From the NCBI GenBank assembly GCA_944472155.2, contig OX235277.1:26732804-26796803 (forward strand): a stretch of DNA of 64,000 nucleotides, written 5' to 3'. Under the pieces are notes generated by a model. It saw only the letters and a program-made list of their open reading frames with translations, was not told where the DNA came from and made no database searches. The DNA comes from Trichobilharzia szidati. Taxonomy: Eukaryota; Platyhelminthes; Trematoda; Strigeidida; Schistosomatidae. The position numbers were made by a program, and so were the translations under genes. Shown in pieces: positions 11,931-22,509 of this stretch. The first letter of the stretch is position 1, and each line of letters begins with the position of its first letter.

Positions 11931-11944
11931 GTGAAGTGATGGAG

Positions 11945-12065
11945 AGTTACCTAGAATGGTGGCCACATTACAAGCTTGACTGATAGAATTCAGTCTGCAC
12001 CAAAGAAAAAAGGGCTGGACACATCCCACTAGTTACTAGTGTCCAATCGAACTGTACGAGGGTAT
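11945..12065 (+). repeat. SINE II tail fragment
   Basis: Family mark CTGATAGAATTCAGTCTGCAC and the following ACTAGTGTCCAATCGAA word, in plus orientation, with no head. Confidence 0.65.
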
Positions 12066-12430
12066 TTCTCACTCCATCACTCACTCACTTATGAGCTCAC
12101 ATAGACAGGAATACTGAAATAAAAACACACTACTAATTGGCAAGTAAAGCGGTCGCTTGATGTCCCCCCTAGCTTTTGGTGTGTGATGTGTTTTTCCTAA
12201 GAACTTATAAAAGATTCAGAATTAACTGCCGTGCTAACTACTAATGTTCTATTTGTAAGTAGCGTTTTCGTGTGTTTTGCTGTTTTTAAAAATGTAATCC
12301 CGTTAGGATTTTATGAGTTGGCCTTAACTAACCGCCGTCGACTAGAGATGTAATTGGTCAGCTATGTTTTATCCAATTTAAGACTCATCAGTCGGTTACC
12401 ACCAGCTAAATAACATGTAATTAATTCCAT
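12066..12430. other. No recognisable gene
   Basis: No coding signal or repeat relation recognised. Confidence 0.4.
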
Positions 12431-12432
12431 TA

Positions 12433-12960
12433 TGGGTAAAATTTAATTTGATAAAGTCTCACAGTGTTATACAGGAATATTTACTGATGGCGTTTCCGGC
12501 ACAATGCATTACCGCTCATAATCATCTCAAGGCAGTACTCACACAACTTTCTAACTTCGTTTATATAATTCCATTATTTCCCATCACTCGATTTGATTGG
12601 TAGTAGTATTTTCCATATTTCCGGTATGAGTGAGGAGTCATTCCTATTGCATGTGTTGTGTGTAGATTATTCGATGAAGAAAGATTCAGTAATCAACCTC
12701 TCTCTCTCCACCTACTTCTTAGAATTATAGCCCTCTCCCACCCTATTGTGTGATTGTGTGTCAATGTATGCAGTGCAACTGCTGAGCTTTTTTCTCGGGG
12801 TCAACCATTCTTATCTTAGCTAAATTCTTATGTTCCGACAATCTGATTACCCTCGATCTACTAGTCTGACCTATATAGTTGACCTAACTCACGGTCATTA
12901 CAGGGTATTTTGTAAATTATATGAATTTGTCTAATTAGGTCAACCTACAGGGTGTCTTAG
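12433..12960 (+). mobile_element. Second copy of the inverted-repeat element, one arm plus interior
   Basis: Starts with CCATTATGGGTAAAATTTAA and continues through the arm into the interior shared with 8626-9601 (read inverted there), including ACTGCATACATTGACACACA on the minus strand. The second arm is missing. Confidence 0.6.
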
Positions 12961-13149
12961 CTTACAGAGATTGTCCTACGTGAGTGAGCTTGTAGGTTTG
13001 AATGCCACTCTTATTCCTGCTTTATTAGGAATCCTACGTAAGGCCTCAGATGTCCCCTCTGTATATGGTAGAACAGTAGATGCCTTATATTCTCTCTTAT
13101 TTATGTTTTCATTATTATTCTCACCTCCCAATCATTTTTTGTATTCCTT

Positions 13150-13365
13150 TAGGTTCCCAGTGGAACATAGGGCTTCAAGCTAGAGGCTCGAAGTTTTTGT
13201 AGCAGTGGTGATTATTTTTACAAGGTGGAGTTGCTATCCTCATGTCCAACCTTCCCTCTTTACCTATCTTACTACTGGCTTAGCGAGGTAAGGGCCAAGG
13301 ATCGAACTCAGAACCACGTGCATCGTCGCTGAACATTCTACCGCTGTGCTACCGACGCAGAAATA
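13150..13365 (-). mobile_element. SINE I copy
   Basis: The plus strand begins TTCCCAGTGGAACATAGGGC (inverse of the RTE-like tail) and ends with the tRNA-like head near CTACCGACGCAG. The B-box is diverged. The middle has the family word CTGGCTTAGCGAGGTAA. Confidence 0.75.
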
Positions 13366-13369
13366 TTTC

Positions 13370-14200
13370 TATAGGAATAAATATTTTCATCTTGCTTTGT
13401 CTTATTGTCTTCTGGCGGTACATTTTTTGGTTAAGTACACTGAGTTCCACCGTTACTTTATTCATTTATATAAGTCAGTGATATCCAAAAATGACAAAGA
13501 AGGCATCGACTGACAATTTTCCTCTGTACTGTAGTCGGATTTTGCTCTTTAACCTTGCCTTAGGTATAGACTTAGTTAATGTGTGTGTGTGTGTGTGAGT
13601 GTGTGTACTGGTATCTCCACTGTTTTCCATCGGCACTTGTGCTTATAAATAGATTCGAAAAGGTAATTACACTGTTTTGTCTACTCTCCTTCATAAAATA
13701 AATTTCAACTTTTTTTAAAATTTTTAATGGCTCTGAGAATCATCAATGTATCATTGACAAATGGAATGTAATATTTTTAGATTCCACTTATGGAATAACA
13801 ATCAACATATATCTCTGTCTGCATTATTCCCTTATGCACCGATAAAATAACCCAAACTTCCAATTTTAACTGAGCTTCTTATTTTGCAGACAGGAAACAG
13901 CAATTACGCATCAAAATTACAGGCCCAAACGATTGCTTTAGGAACTTTTTTTTCATTTATCAAGTCATGAAGAGAATAAAAAAAGCAACTCAGCGAAGAA
14001 AATGTGACTTATAAACAAAGTCACTTTCTCAAAAGCTCTATAGTCGTATTTATTCGAGTAAATCAAGCACAACGGTAGTTTTTGTTGAATAAAAGGGTAC
14101 TATCATTATTTATTTTCTTGGCGTCGTCATCATCTGCTTACAGCCAAAAGACATCATTAAGTTTATTTACAGAAACAGTTTTAACATACTTACACAGGGA
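13370..14200. other. No recognisable gene; holds a (GT)n tract
   Basis: AT-rich. A short TG microsatellite lies at 13578-13606. Around 13960-14010 there is a weak echo of the PLE terminal word AGCGAAGAA. Confidence 0.5.
13578..13606. repeat. (TG)n microsatellite
   Basis: Run of alternating T and G with one interruption. Confidence 0.9.
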
Positions 14201-14202
14201 AA

Positions 14203-15520
14203 TCAATATAGAAGATTTGTAGCTCAGGTGGATGATCTGCAATAAATAGTGTTCTCTGAGCTGGTTGGTTTAGTTGCGGAGCTTACGTCGTCCCCCTGCT
14301 GGACAACAACTTCAGCGCCATATTTAGCATAAAGTGAAATGATTTAAATTTCTTCATGAGTGATAGAATTGTGTCTCCCGGTAGCCATCTTTACATATGT
14401 ATTGACCATTTTCTATTGAATTGGGTTTTAAACTTTCTGGTCACCTGATTTACTTTTTATTAGTTGGTATATTTCGTCTATATTAACGTGTTTGTTAATT
14501 GCATATTCGTTTGAGTACCAGGCTTCTAGGAATTCCCTGACTGCATTTTTGGTATTTCCTCTGTCTAAGATTTTGACATTATCCCAATCAAATTGATGAC
14601 CATAATTGTATATATGCATTGATACTAAAGAATACTTATCGTGTCTTTTCACGGCTGATTTGTGTTCTTGGATTCTGATTCGAAGGGGACGCCCAATTTG
14701 GCCGATGTAATGTCTGCTGCAGTTCATACAATTTATTTTGTAAATGGTATTAATTTTATCTCCTTTCCCTGTTGGATCTTTCGGTTTGCACAATATCGAA
14801 TTAAGCGATTTTACCGGCTTGTGTGCAATATCTATATTACACGGTTTCAGTATTCTAGCTGTTATTTCAGAGATATTTTTCATGTATAGTAGAATGAATT
14901 TTCTTGTGGTCTTTGATGATAGTTTCTTGTTGGTGTTTTGATTCGACTTTAAACACTTTTTGATGGAATTTTGTGGATAACCATTCTTTTTTAAGACCGT
15001 TTGTACGCACTTTTCTTCCATTCTTTTCAATTCTGGAGTGCTACAATGTGTCTGAACTCTTTTAAACAATGTCTACACACAGTTTCGATTGTGAGTAACT
15101 GGATTATTGCTAGTATAGTTGAGTATTTGATCTGTGTGCGTTGATTTTCTATATACTTGTGTTTCTAAATCTCCTGTGTTGGTTCTCCTGATTAAGACAT
15201 CTAAAAATGGGGTTTTGTTATCTAATTCTTCTTTTCTCGTGGTGAATTTGATGTCTTCAAATATGTTGCATATTAATTTATGAGTATATTCTAAATCACT
15301 TCTCTTAATTAATTGACACTGTTTAATTATTTTTAACAAACATATCGCCACTTGTTTGGTAAACTGTTGTGTATTGTAATTAAAAATGCTATGGATATAT
15401 ATTAGAGTAGAGCCAGAGATGAGGATCTAATTGAAAAAGTAAATATTTCTTCGCTCAATCTTTCTGTTTTGCAAGTTTCTAAATGGGGATATTTTCTATA
15501 TTATTACTTCTCTTATTATT
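14203..15520 (-). mobile_element. Penelope-like element, family A, with inverted terminal sequence
   Basis: On the minus strand, 15351-14428 is one frame with a single in-frame stop at 15070-15072, where the 37 kb copy has Gln. It reads the end of the RT (KRSDLEYTHKL, PFLDVLIRRT), the linker, then GIY-YIG (IYKINCMNCSRHYIGQIGR at about 14750-14690) and REFLEAWYSNE. All key GIY-YIG positions seen in family members are present. The RT lacks its catalytic half because the element joins terminal-repeat sequence at about 15325. The segment 15330-15515 is the terminal sequence also found as a hairpin at 41.2 kb. PLEs copy RNA with a telomerase-like RT and cut DNA with GIY-YIG. Confidence 0.88.
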
Positions 15521-15559
15521 ATAGGGAATTCATTTTTAAACAAGAAAAATCAATATATG

Positions 15560-16745
15560 CATACAATGGTTACAATAATAATGATAATTGCTCACTTTAT
15601 CCCAAATAATAATAATCATACACAGTGGAAATTTTTGACGTTACGTAATCGAATGAAAGAGAGGATGAAGGTATCCACTTACCAGGACAGGCAAGGAAAG
15701 ACTGCTAACCACTCGTCCAAAGAGCTATTAAAGCAAACTAGTAAAAACTCTTTTCTACTGAGTCGGGAGAACATGCTGTACAGAGGAACTAGAGGAAGAA
15801 TTTATGTTTCTCGAAAACATATCGGAAAACGACGGCTACCCTCAGAGGTTCATCAACAAGTACGGTAGATGTGAAGACTCAAATATAAAGCACGTCACAG
15901 TGCAGGAAAAGCCCATCTACATTGAACTTGATTTTTTTCCTTCACGATCCCCAGTGGAATATAGGGCTTGTGGCTTGAAGTTTCTGCAGCAGTGTTTATT
16001 TTACAGGATGGGGTTGCTAGCCTCATGCCCAACCTTTCCTCTTCACCAGCATTATTTCTGGCTTAGCGAGGTAAAGGAGTGCGTCGGCCGGGGATCGAAC
16101 CCGGACCATGTCCATGGTCGGCGAGTGTCCTAACCGCTATGCCACCGACGAACTTGATTATAGAGGTGAAAATATTACAGCGATTGCCAACAGAATATTG
16201 AATATATCACTAACCGAAGCCGATCCTTTAGGTAAGCAGGTTACCGTCTATTGGACAACTTTCTCTTTGATGCAATCAAATATCGACAGATATCCTTCTC
16301 ATGTTTACTCCAACTGTGTATACAGATTTGCATGTATCTGCAGGATCAGCTAAATTAGGAGAACAGAAAGAAGGATATATCTATGATTTTCTGAACATGA
16401 ACCCAAACGCCTACATCTCCAGAGGGGAACAAATGCTTTCAGTAGTGCCACTTACAGTCATCTCCTTGACACAGGTCATGAGGCGGATGTCGAAAGATCG
16501 TTCAAAATTATCAATAAGCAGAAGAGTTCAATTCTCCTGAAGTTTGCTGAAGCAACCTGCATCAAGCGCCTGAACCACCCAAATTGTGTGTTCAGAAAGA
16601 ACCAGTTACCAGTCTTCTCTTGCCCTGGTAACTAGATGCTTTTATCCTCTCTTTCATCTGATTACGTAAAGCCAAAAATTTTATTTTGTTTGATTATTAC
16701 TGTTGTTTGGAATAATGTGATTACTATCATTGTTATTACAATTGA
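15560..16745 (+). mobile_element. Penelope-like element, family C, split by a SINE and flanked by inverted arms
   Basis: Plus strand: a linker frame with EELEEEFMFLENI and GYPQRFINKYGR, then (after the SINE at 15933-16149) YRGENITAIANRI. A degraded GIY-YIG follows at about 16310-16634 (VYRFACICRISYIGRTE-like across frameshifts, then HLLDTGHEADVERSFKII and FAEATCIKRLN), ending at the stop 16632-16634. The left flank (about 15567-15700) is an inverted copy of the 3' end (about 16595-16742): ACGTAATCGAATGAAAGAGA against ACGTAATCAGATGAAAGAGA. The RT domain is absent. Clearly dead. Confidence 0.82.
15933..16149 (-). mobile_element. SINE I inserted into PLE with 9-base target duplication
   Basis: Flanked by GAACTTGAT at 15924-15932 and 16150-16158. 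Minus-strand head: A-box TGGCATAGCGG, B-box GGTTCGATCCCC. The middle is CTCGCTAAGCCAG and the end is CCCTATATTCCACTGGGGAT, the RTE-like tail, with A-rich sequence after it. It is a clean retroposition. Confidence 0.88.
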
Positions 16746-16749
16746 ATGC

Positions 16750-17200
16750 GTATATTGACTTTCCGTTAAAATCGTTTCTGTACTTGAACTTAATAATGTC
16801 TTTAGGCTATAAGCAGCTGATGACAACCCAATAGAATAAACAATGATTGTACCATTTTATTCAGCACAACCTAATGTTGTTCTGGCTTTATTCAAATTCA
16901 TAAAGGGAATAAATGTAAGAAGTCGTAATTATATTTATCACGAAAACAGTATATCAGCCGACAATTTCGTATAATGGAGGTGCTAGTTATTTATCAGCAA
17001 GACTGTAAAATTTGTATGGTAATGAATTTTATTCAGACTGTAATTCCACTTTCAGCTTAGACTCTTTTCTTCTTGTTTGCTTGTATTTTTGATAAGGAAT
17101 TCGCTATATGCTCCATTTGTGCATTTTACCAGGTATTTTTCATTCTCTCTAACACTTGTCAAATGGAAATTTACCTGTTTTGTTTATATGAGTCGGAACA
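16750..17200. other. No recognisable gene
   Basis: AT-rich, with no coding pattern or family match. Confidence 0.5.
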
Positions 17201-17204
17201 GGGA

Positions 17205-17545
17205 TTGATATCAGTTGGAGATCCATTGAAAACCAGAGAGTGCTGCACAGCTCTTTTGTCAGCCTAGTTTAGGAATCATTGGTAGCATGCACCCACCACA
17301 AGGTTTCCAACCCAGGGCCTTCTGGTTACAAGGCAAGCTCGTCTACCATTCAGCCATTGGAACCCGATTGAATGGCCTCGCCTTGTAACTGGAAGGTCCT
17401 GGCTTCGAACCCTGTCAGTGAGTGCGTACTGCCAGTGATTCCCAAACTAGTCTGATGAAACAGCCGTCCAGTACTCCAGTGCTGGTTTTCAATAGTTCTC
17501 TAACTGATATCAATCCGTGGTCAAACTCGTATAAACAAATCTAAT
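17205..17545. mobile_element. SINE III head-to-head fold-back pair
   Basis: A minus copy (GATCCATTGAAAACCAG onward) and a plus copy (ending GTTCTCTAACTGATATCAAT) meet near 17370. The plus copy has a B-box-like GCTTCGAACCCTG. The minus copy's box is mutated. Confidence 0.75.
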
Positions 17546-17559
17546 CGTTACAAACAAAA

Positions 17560-18365
17560 CTCTTGAAAATTTACCCACTTCACTTGTCATCATCTAATGA
17601 CACTATTTACTTTATCAAATCTCAAGCTTCTACTTTTATTAGGTCAACGAAAGCTATGCAGTTTCTATATCTAGTAAAAAATCATCTCAATAAATATATG
17701 TGTAAAATTTGGGCACTGTGGTAATAAGTTCAATCATTCTCTCAGTATCAAGCTGCTATAATCCCATCAGGAGAATGGGTTGACACATACATTCTTTCAA
17801 GCGACTAGTTGGAGGATGCGTCTTGGTGCTCTGACTACTTTACACCTTTTTATCAATTCCTCTGGGCAATTATTTTCAAGAAGCTTGTCTGTCAGTATTC
17901 TTTTCTAACATTCATACATGTCTTCCTCGCAAATCAGTTGGAACCTACTGAACAGGTACGTTACCAGGGTAATTAAGATAGTGTCCCATCCAATTAGATT
18001 GTATGTGAACAGATTGTTGTACTGACACATCAGACTGTCGACTGAGTAGTGTATCTAGGATAGACAAACAATTAATTTTCTCTCTTCTTCCACACATGCG
18101 AGTGATGTGCTATTTTGAAGTTCATTCATTCGATGAGAAATTGAAATGACACAACAAATATTATCACTTATTATTAAAATACCACCGATATATCTTCTAT
18201 AACGTAGTAAATTTTCAGTTAAGTCTTCCAATGAACTGTCAGTGCACGACGTGGGGATATCTAATTCAACAGGCTGTCATTAGCTCCCCACATTAACACC
18301 ATCAATGTGATGGAAGCCATCCCCTCCATAGATGAACCGTAAATTAGTGGATTTGTGTATTCTAG
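17560..18365. other. No recognisable gene
   Basis: No coding signal, repeat match or structured RNA recognised. Confidence 0.45.
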
Positions 18366-18369
18366 GTAA

Positions 18370-18600
18370 TGGACAGCTGCTGTTTCACCCTAGTTTGGGA
18401 GTCATCGGCAGTACACACCCACTGGGATTCGAACCCAGGACATTCCGGTTACAAGGCAAGCTCGTATACCTTTCAACCACTGAGACCCGATTCAATGGCT
18501 CATGAATTCTAACTTCTACCGATTCGTGATTTAGCGCGACCCCAACTATTTACGTAAAAGCATAACTAACCCTTACAAACCAAACTATAGAAAATATTCT
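18370..18600 (-). mobile_element. SINE III copy
   Basis: Minus-strand head with B-box GGTTCGAATCCCAG near 18435, and the following block (CCGATTCAATGGCTCATGAA, ATTCGTGATTTAGCGCGACC) shared with copies at 31, 34 and 42 kb. Confidence 0.75.
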
Positions 18601-18674
18601 AGGTAAACAAGACACATGTCGAATTTCGGATTATGTTGATTTTAATGAGTCAAATTCATCCTTGCTAATGATAT

Positions 18675-19075
18675 TTAGACTGAGGTTTCAATATCCCCTG
18701 CAGTAGCTGCATATCTTCCGTAGGTGAATTCACTTTCAACATCAAGAGGAGATAACATTTTAACATTACAGTCTGTTTTATTCATGATTACAAATATTGA
18801 AGCTTCATCAGGTTTCATAATGTTCATATTAGGATTTTCGCGTAATCCATTCAAGGCAATTTGCTACCGAGAAATTAAAATGCCTTCCGGCTCTAACAAA
18901 TCAGCTTCAAAACAACTCCAGGCATCAACTGACGTTGGCATGACAGGTTTAATTTGCTGTTACACGTTTTCAAGCTCATCACTGATAGGTAAATCTGTAA
19001 GATGCATACGAGGAATATGGAATTTCGATCCATGGGATAAAGCTCCTTTCTGGTTGGTAAATAGTTATTAGTAAT
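18675..19075 (-). pseudogene. Decayed coding segment, family unknown
   Basis: The minus-strand reading is protein-like: KFHIPRMHLTDLPISDELE, then PVMPTSVDAWSCFEADLL, an in-frame stop, NPNMNIMKPDEASIFVI, NVKMLSPLDVESEFTYG, and a final stop at 18675-18677. One frame runs through almost 130 codons with only two internal stops, and the residue mix resembles a real exon rather than chance. It does not match the LINE, PLE or SINE families nearby. It may be a retrocopied or relic host exon, or part of an unrecognised retroelement. I cannot name it. Confidence 0.4.
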
Positions 19076-19224
19076 AATAGGAAGACTGGTGACACATATT
19101 TATCCGGATTAATGGCAGCGGATGTTAAGGTGATCTTTGTCATCGCATGCATTTGTTGGCTTCTTTTGTATATTTCCTCTCCTTTTACAAAGTGAGAGAC
19201 TTTTCAAATGGCATATTGTTGATA

Positions 19225-19600
19225 ATTTCGATTTTCATGAATAATCCCCATCCAGATATTTATGAAAACAAAACGCGCACTTCAGAGAAGAGTCTGCCTT
19301 CGGCAAATTTATTCACTTAACTGTACAATCGTATCTATATATTCACTTACTTTTGTACATAGGGTTTGTCCGATGAGAATAAACATTAGTTAGGGTTACG
19401 GTTGCCAAGACATTTCAAAAGTGTGATGAGTAATCAAGGTATAGCCAGTGGACGTGGGGGTGAAGATTGTTAGGAGGGTGGTGGTGATTCGTTGTCAAGA
19501 TACATAGTTATTTGTCTTAGTGAACGCATAAAAGAAGTTGAATAAGCGTAATACTGTCACGTAATAAATGAACAGTTTAATGTGTAAGAGTCGTGAAGGA
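19225..19600 (-). repeat. PLE family B terminal sequence, solo
   Basis: Starts with AATAATCCCCATCC, then GAGAAGAGTCTGCCTTCGG, then ATTCACTTAACTGTACAATC. This matches the outer arm of the 22.5-23.8 kb element and 28.8 kb. No coding part is attached. Confidence 0.65.
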
Positions 19601-19669
19601 ATGCGGGAGTTACAAGGAGTTAGATAAATAGCAAAGAAAGCACATGAACATGAAGTCAGTAGAAGTCAA

Positions 19670-19975
19670 CACGGTTATTAGCATGCAGGCACGCTGGGTG
19701 ACACGGGTTCCATTCTCAGAAGGGACATGAGTTCCTTCAAGGTGACTGCTGACTGGTGAGTAGCAGCTAGCACGAAACCAAGGTAAAGTCTTCCTATGTT
19801 CGATTGCCTCCAACCATTTAATATCATCAAATCAGTGTACACCGTGATGGTGAGATCTACCTAGAATGGTGGCAACATTGCAAACTTGACTGATAGAATT
19901 CAGTCTGCACTAAACAAACAGAAGACTGGATACATCACACTAGTTACCGACTAGCGTCCAGTCAAATTATATTAT
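19670..19975 (+). mobile_element. SINE II copy
   Basis: Partial head (GGGTGACACGGGTTCCATTC), then AAGGGACATGAGTTCCTTCA. The body CTGATAGAATTCAGTCTGCA lies near 19890 and the tail ends near 19975. Confidence 0.75.
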
Positions 19976-20227
19976 TTTCTGTGTAATTGGACTTATTGGG
20001 TTCATAAGCCAGCAAAATTTATCTTTAAGAAAGTTGGTTGGCTGGTTGGTTTAAATGTCCCCCTAATTCCTGTTTTACTAAGAATCACTCCTACGTAGAA
20101 CCTTCTAATATTCTTTTGATTTATTTAAGCTAAGTTAGTGTGTATAATCAGGTGTCTCTTCGCCTATGAATAATGTGTTACAGCCTTCACTATCATACTG
20201 ATATGATTATGAATAGTAATTAATTGT

Positions 20228-20495
20228 TTAAATGAATTTTAGATTTACCCGTCAATTGACTGGACCGAAGTGCTCGGTCTTCTTGTGTAAATGCTTCGAC
20301 AAGAGGTGGCTCTCGTGGCCCAAGCGGTCTAGTTGATAACGTTTTGGTGTCTGAAACTACGGGCACTAGATTCGAGCCTCGCAATGGAACATCATCACTC
20401 ACTGGGGAATGCAGGTACATCCAGCTGGCGGACGAGTCCCAAATAGGACGAAATGCGCATCCTAGATTCCACTCCTAGTCACCATCCACCAATTA
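20228..20495 (+). mobile_element. Sm-alpha-like SINE, near full length, hammerhead variant
   Basis: In order: the 5' word GGACCGAAGTGCTCGGTCTT; a tRNA-like head with A-box TGGCCCAAGCGG (about 20312) and B-box-like GATTCGAGCCTCG (about 20369); then a hammerhead-like 3' part. In the latter, stem I is ATCCAG pairing CTAGAT, stem II is GTCC...GGAC with a small loop, then GAAA, TGCGCATC and the cleavage-side strand. The conserved CTGATGA is replaced by CTGGCGGACGA. The same insertion occurs in the minus copy at 4.99 kb, so it marks a subfamily. This is the best evidence that the genome is schistosome. Confidence 0.82.
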
Positions 20496-20499
20496 AATA

Positions 20500-21185
20500 G
20501 TAATTAATTGTGCCTGAAAAATCACTGTCCAGTTACTAATACTAATCAACTTATCTTATATGGAATTACACACTATCGCACACACTACCTAAATTCTTCA
20601 CTTACAATAATAATAATAATATTTTAAAAAAACAGGTTACCTATCTTCTTTTGGATTTTTCTCAATTCTCCCTCCCTCCTTTTCCCTTTTCCCTTTTTCC
20701 TCTTGTATGTCTTACTTGTGTGGTAGGTAAACAGAAAAGATTACTGACCAATAAGTGATTGACTGATTGATAGGTAGATGAATATTACTATTATTAGACA
20801 TAAATAAGTAGTAAGTAAGTAGGCTTAACATTGAGATACACAAACTGATATTATCTACAAATCTATAAATATATATGTATAAACATTCTATGTAGAATTA
20901 AAATTGAAAACATTATTGATAAGTATCAGACAAGAAATATCAGCAATTAAAGTAGTATGATAGTGGAGCATGAAGTAAATAATAATAAGACTATTTTGGG
21001 CAGACTTAATATTCATTGGGGAAAAAAAAGTATCTTAAGCTTGACATTGATTTTAGCATAAGAAGCAAGATGGTGATTTTCACTATTAATATCTAATCAG
21101 CTAGTGCTTCCATATGTTTCAGATATTTGGACTAAGTGTCGCCTGAAATATCTCCAAGAGCCTGGTGACCTCCGCTTCCTTGATA
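20500..21185. other. No recognisable gene
   Basis: Very AT-rich, with AATAAT runs near 20612; nothing coding. Confidence 0.5.
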
Positions 21186-21189
21186 CTGA

Positions 21190-21430
21190 AGGTGGGATAG
21201 CCTGTCAGAAAAGATAAGAAACAAGAAACTATAGTTACAAATAAACTACCGCCCAAAAATATGCAAAAGGAAATGTAGATGAGGTGGACGTACACTGAGA
21301 AGGCTGCTGAGGGATATCACACACCAGGGCATAGATTAGAACCCGAAAGCGAAACAACGAGTTGGGTGCCGGTCAGGCGATGACACAGAGAAGACAATGT
21401 GAGGAGCATGGAAAAGCTTAAAGTCAATTG
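21190..21430 (+). mobile_element. LINE C-terminal fragment, decayed
   Basis: The plus strand reads a broken version of the block that follows the RT in LINE polyproteins (RHTLRRPxxDI-type, then a Trp/Arg-rich stretch), over several frames. It abuts the oppositely oriented LINE fragment next to it. Confidence 0.4.
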
Positions 21431-22215
21431 AGGAACCGGTTAGCCTTTTCATGACTTCCACTCTCAATGGCCAGATCTCAGTAGCAGCCATAAAGGAGGA
21501 AGGAGCAAACTGCTACGCTGCTGAGCAGTACACATGTTCTTTCGTCGATGTCCAGCCGGATATCACGTCCACTAAGCCAAAGATGGCGTACGTCAAGCAT
21601 ATGCCAAGCGGGCCTTTTGTATCCGTGCTCAGATTTCGTCAGCGATCAACCCGTTGGCATTGGCTGATGCAACTTCCCAAATAAGTGAAGCGGTCAACGT
21701 GCTTACCACTTCACTCCCTCCTTCTAAGCTAGGAGTCAATGTCGTCCAGTCCTGTAGCATCACCTTAAATTTGGCCGGAGCGAATCGCATGCCAAACATT
21801 CGTAGGTTGCAGCTCCTCAGGGTGTTCAGAAGACTCTGCATTTTGTCCGCGTCTTCACCCAGGAGGAAGGACTATATCATGTGCATATACTAAGTCAACG
21901 AGATTACTCCCTGGTAGCAAGTCAATCCGTGAGTCGCCGAAAGTCACTTAGGTATAAGTTCATTCATATATCTATGATGAAATTAAAGAGAAGTTATGGG
22001 GACAGTGGGCAACCCTGATGGACACCACCAGTTACCACCGCTTCAGATGATAACTCCCCATAGGCTCTCACCTGGCTGCATGAGTTCGAGTAGAGTACAT
22101 TGCTGATTGCAAGGTATTTTCTCGGAATTCCCTTCACAACCAAACGTCAACATAGTACTTCTTGGTTGACGGAATTGAATGCCACCTTTAGGTCAAGAAA
22201 TATAACGATTGTTGG
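21431..22215 (-). mobile_element. LINE reverse-transcriptase fragment, second lineage
   Basis: The minus strand from about 22215 reads VIFLDLKVAFNSVNQEVLC, a stop, then VKGIPRKYL, RAYGELSSEAVVTGGVHQGC and PLSP (the RT palm). After frameshifts comes a thumb-side block at 21841-21629 with RMFGMRFAPAKFKVMLQDW. The word order is that of a CR1/Jockey-type LINE RT and differs from the RTE copies. The catalytic YADD region is degraded. Pseudogenised. Confidence 0.75.
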
Positions 22216-22324
22216 ACGCCAGTAAGTATGCCTATGTGAAAACGAGAAATTAGATGAAATATAAAGATGGAGGTTTGTGATAGCCCAACTTTTCAACAGG
22301 CCACCGATCTATAACTAGTATCAG

Positions 22325-22508
22325 TCACAGAGATCAGTAAAAACCACGGAGCGATGGACAGCTGTTCCATTTTACTCTGGGGACTATTCAGCAGTTCAAA
22401 CCTGTGACTCCACAGCGGATCGATCTGGGGGCTTTCAGGATACTAGGCCAAGCTTGTCAACTATTCATCCTTGTTGAGACGAATACAGTGACTCATGAAT
22501 TCTTATTT
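22325..22508 (-). repeat. SINE III diverged copy
   Basis: The word CGATGGACAGCTGTTCCATTT is followed by a degenerate head and the CAGTGACTCATGAATTCTTA block. Confidence 0.55.
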
Positions 22509-22509
22509 T

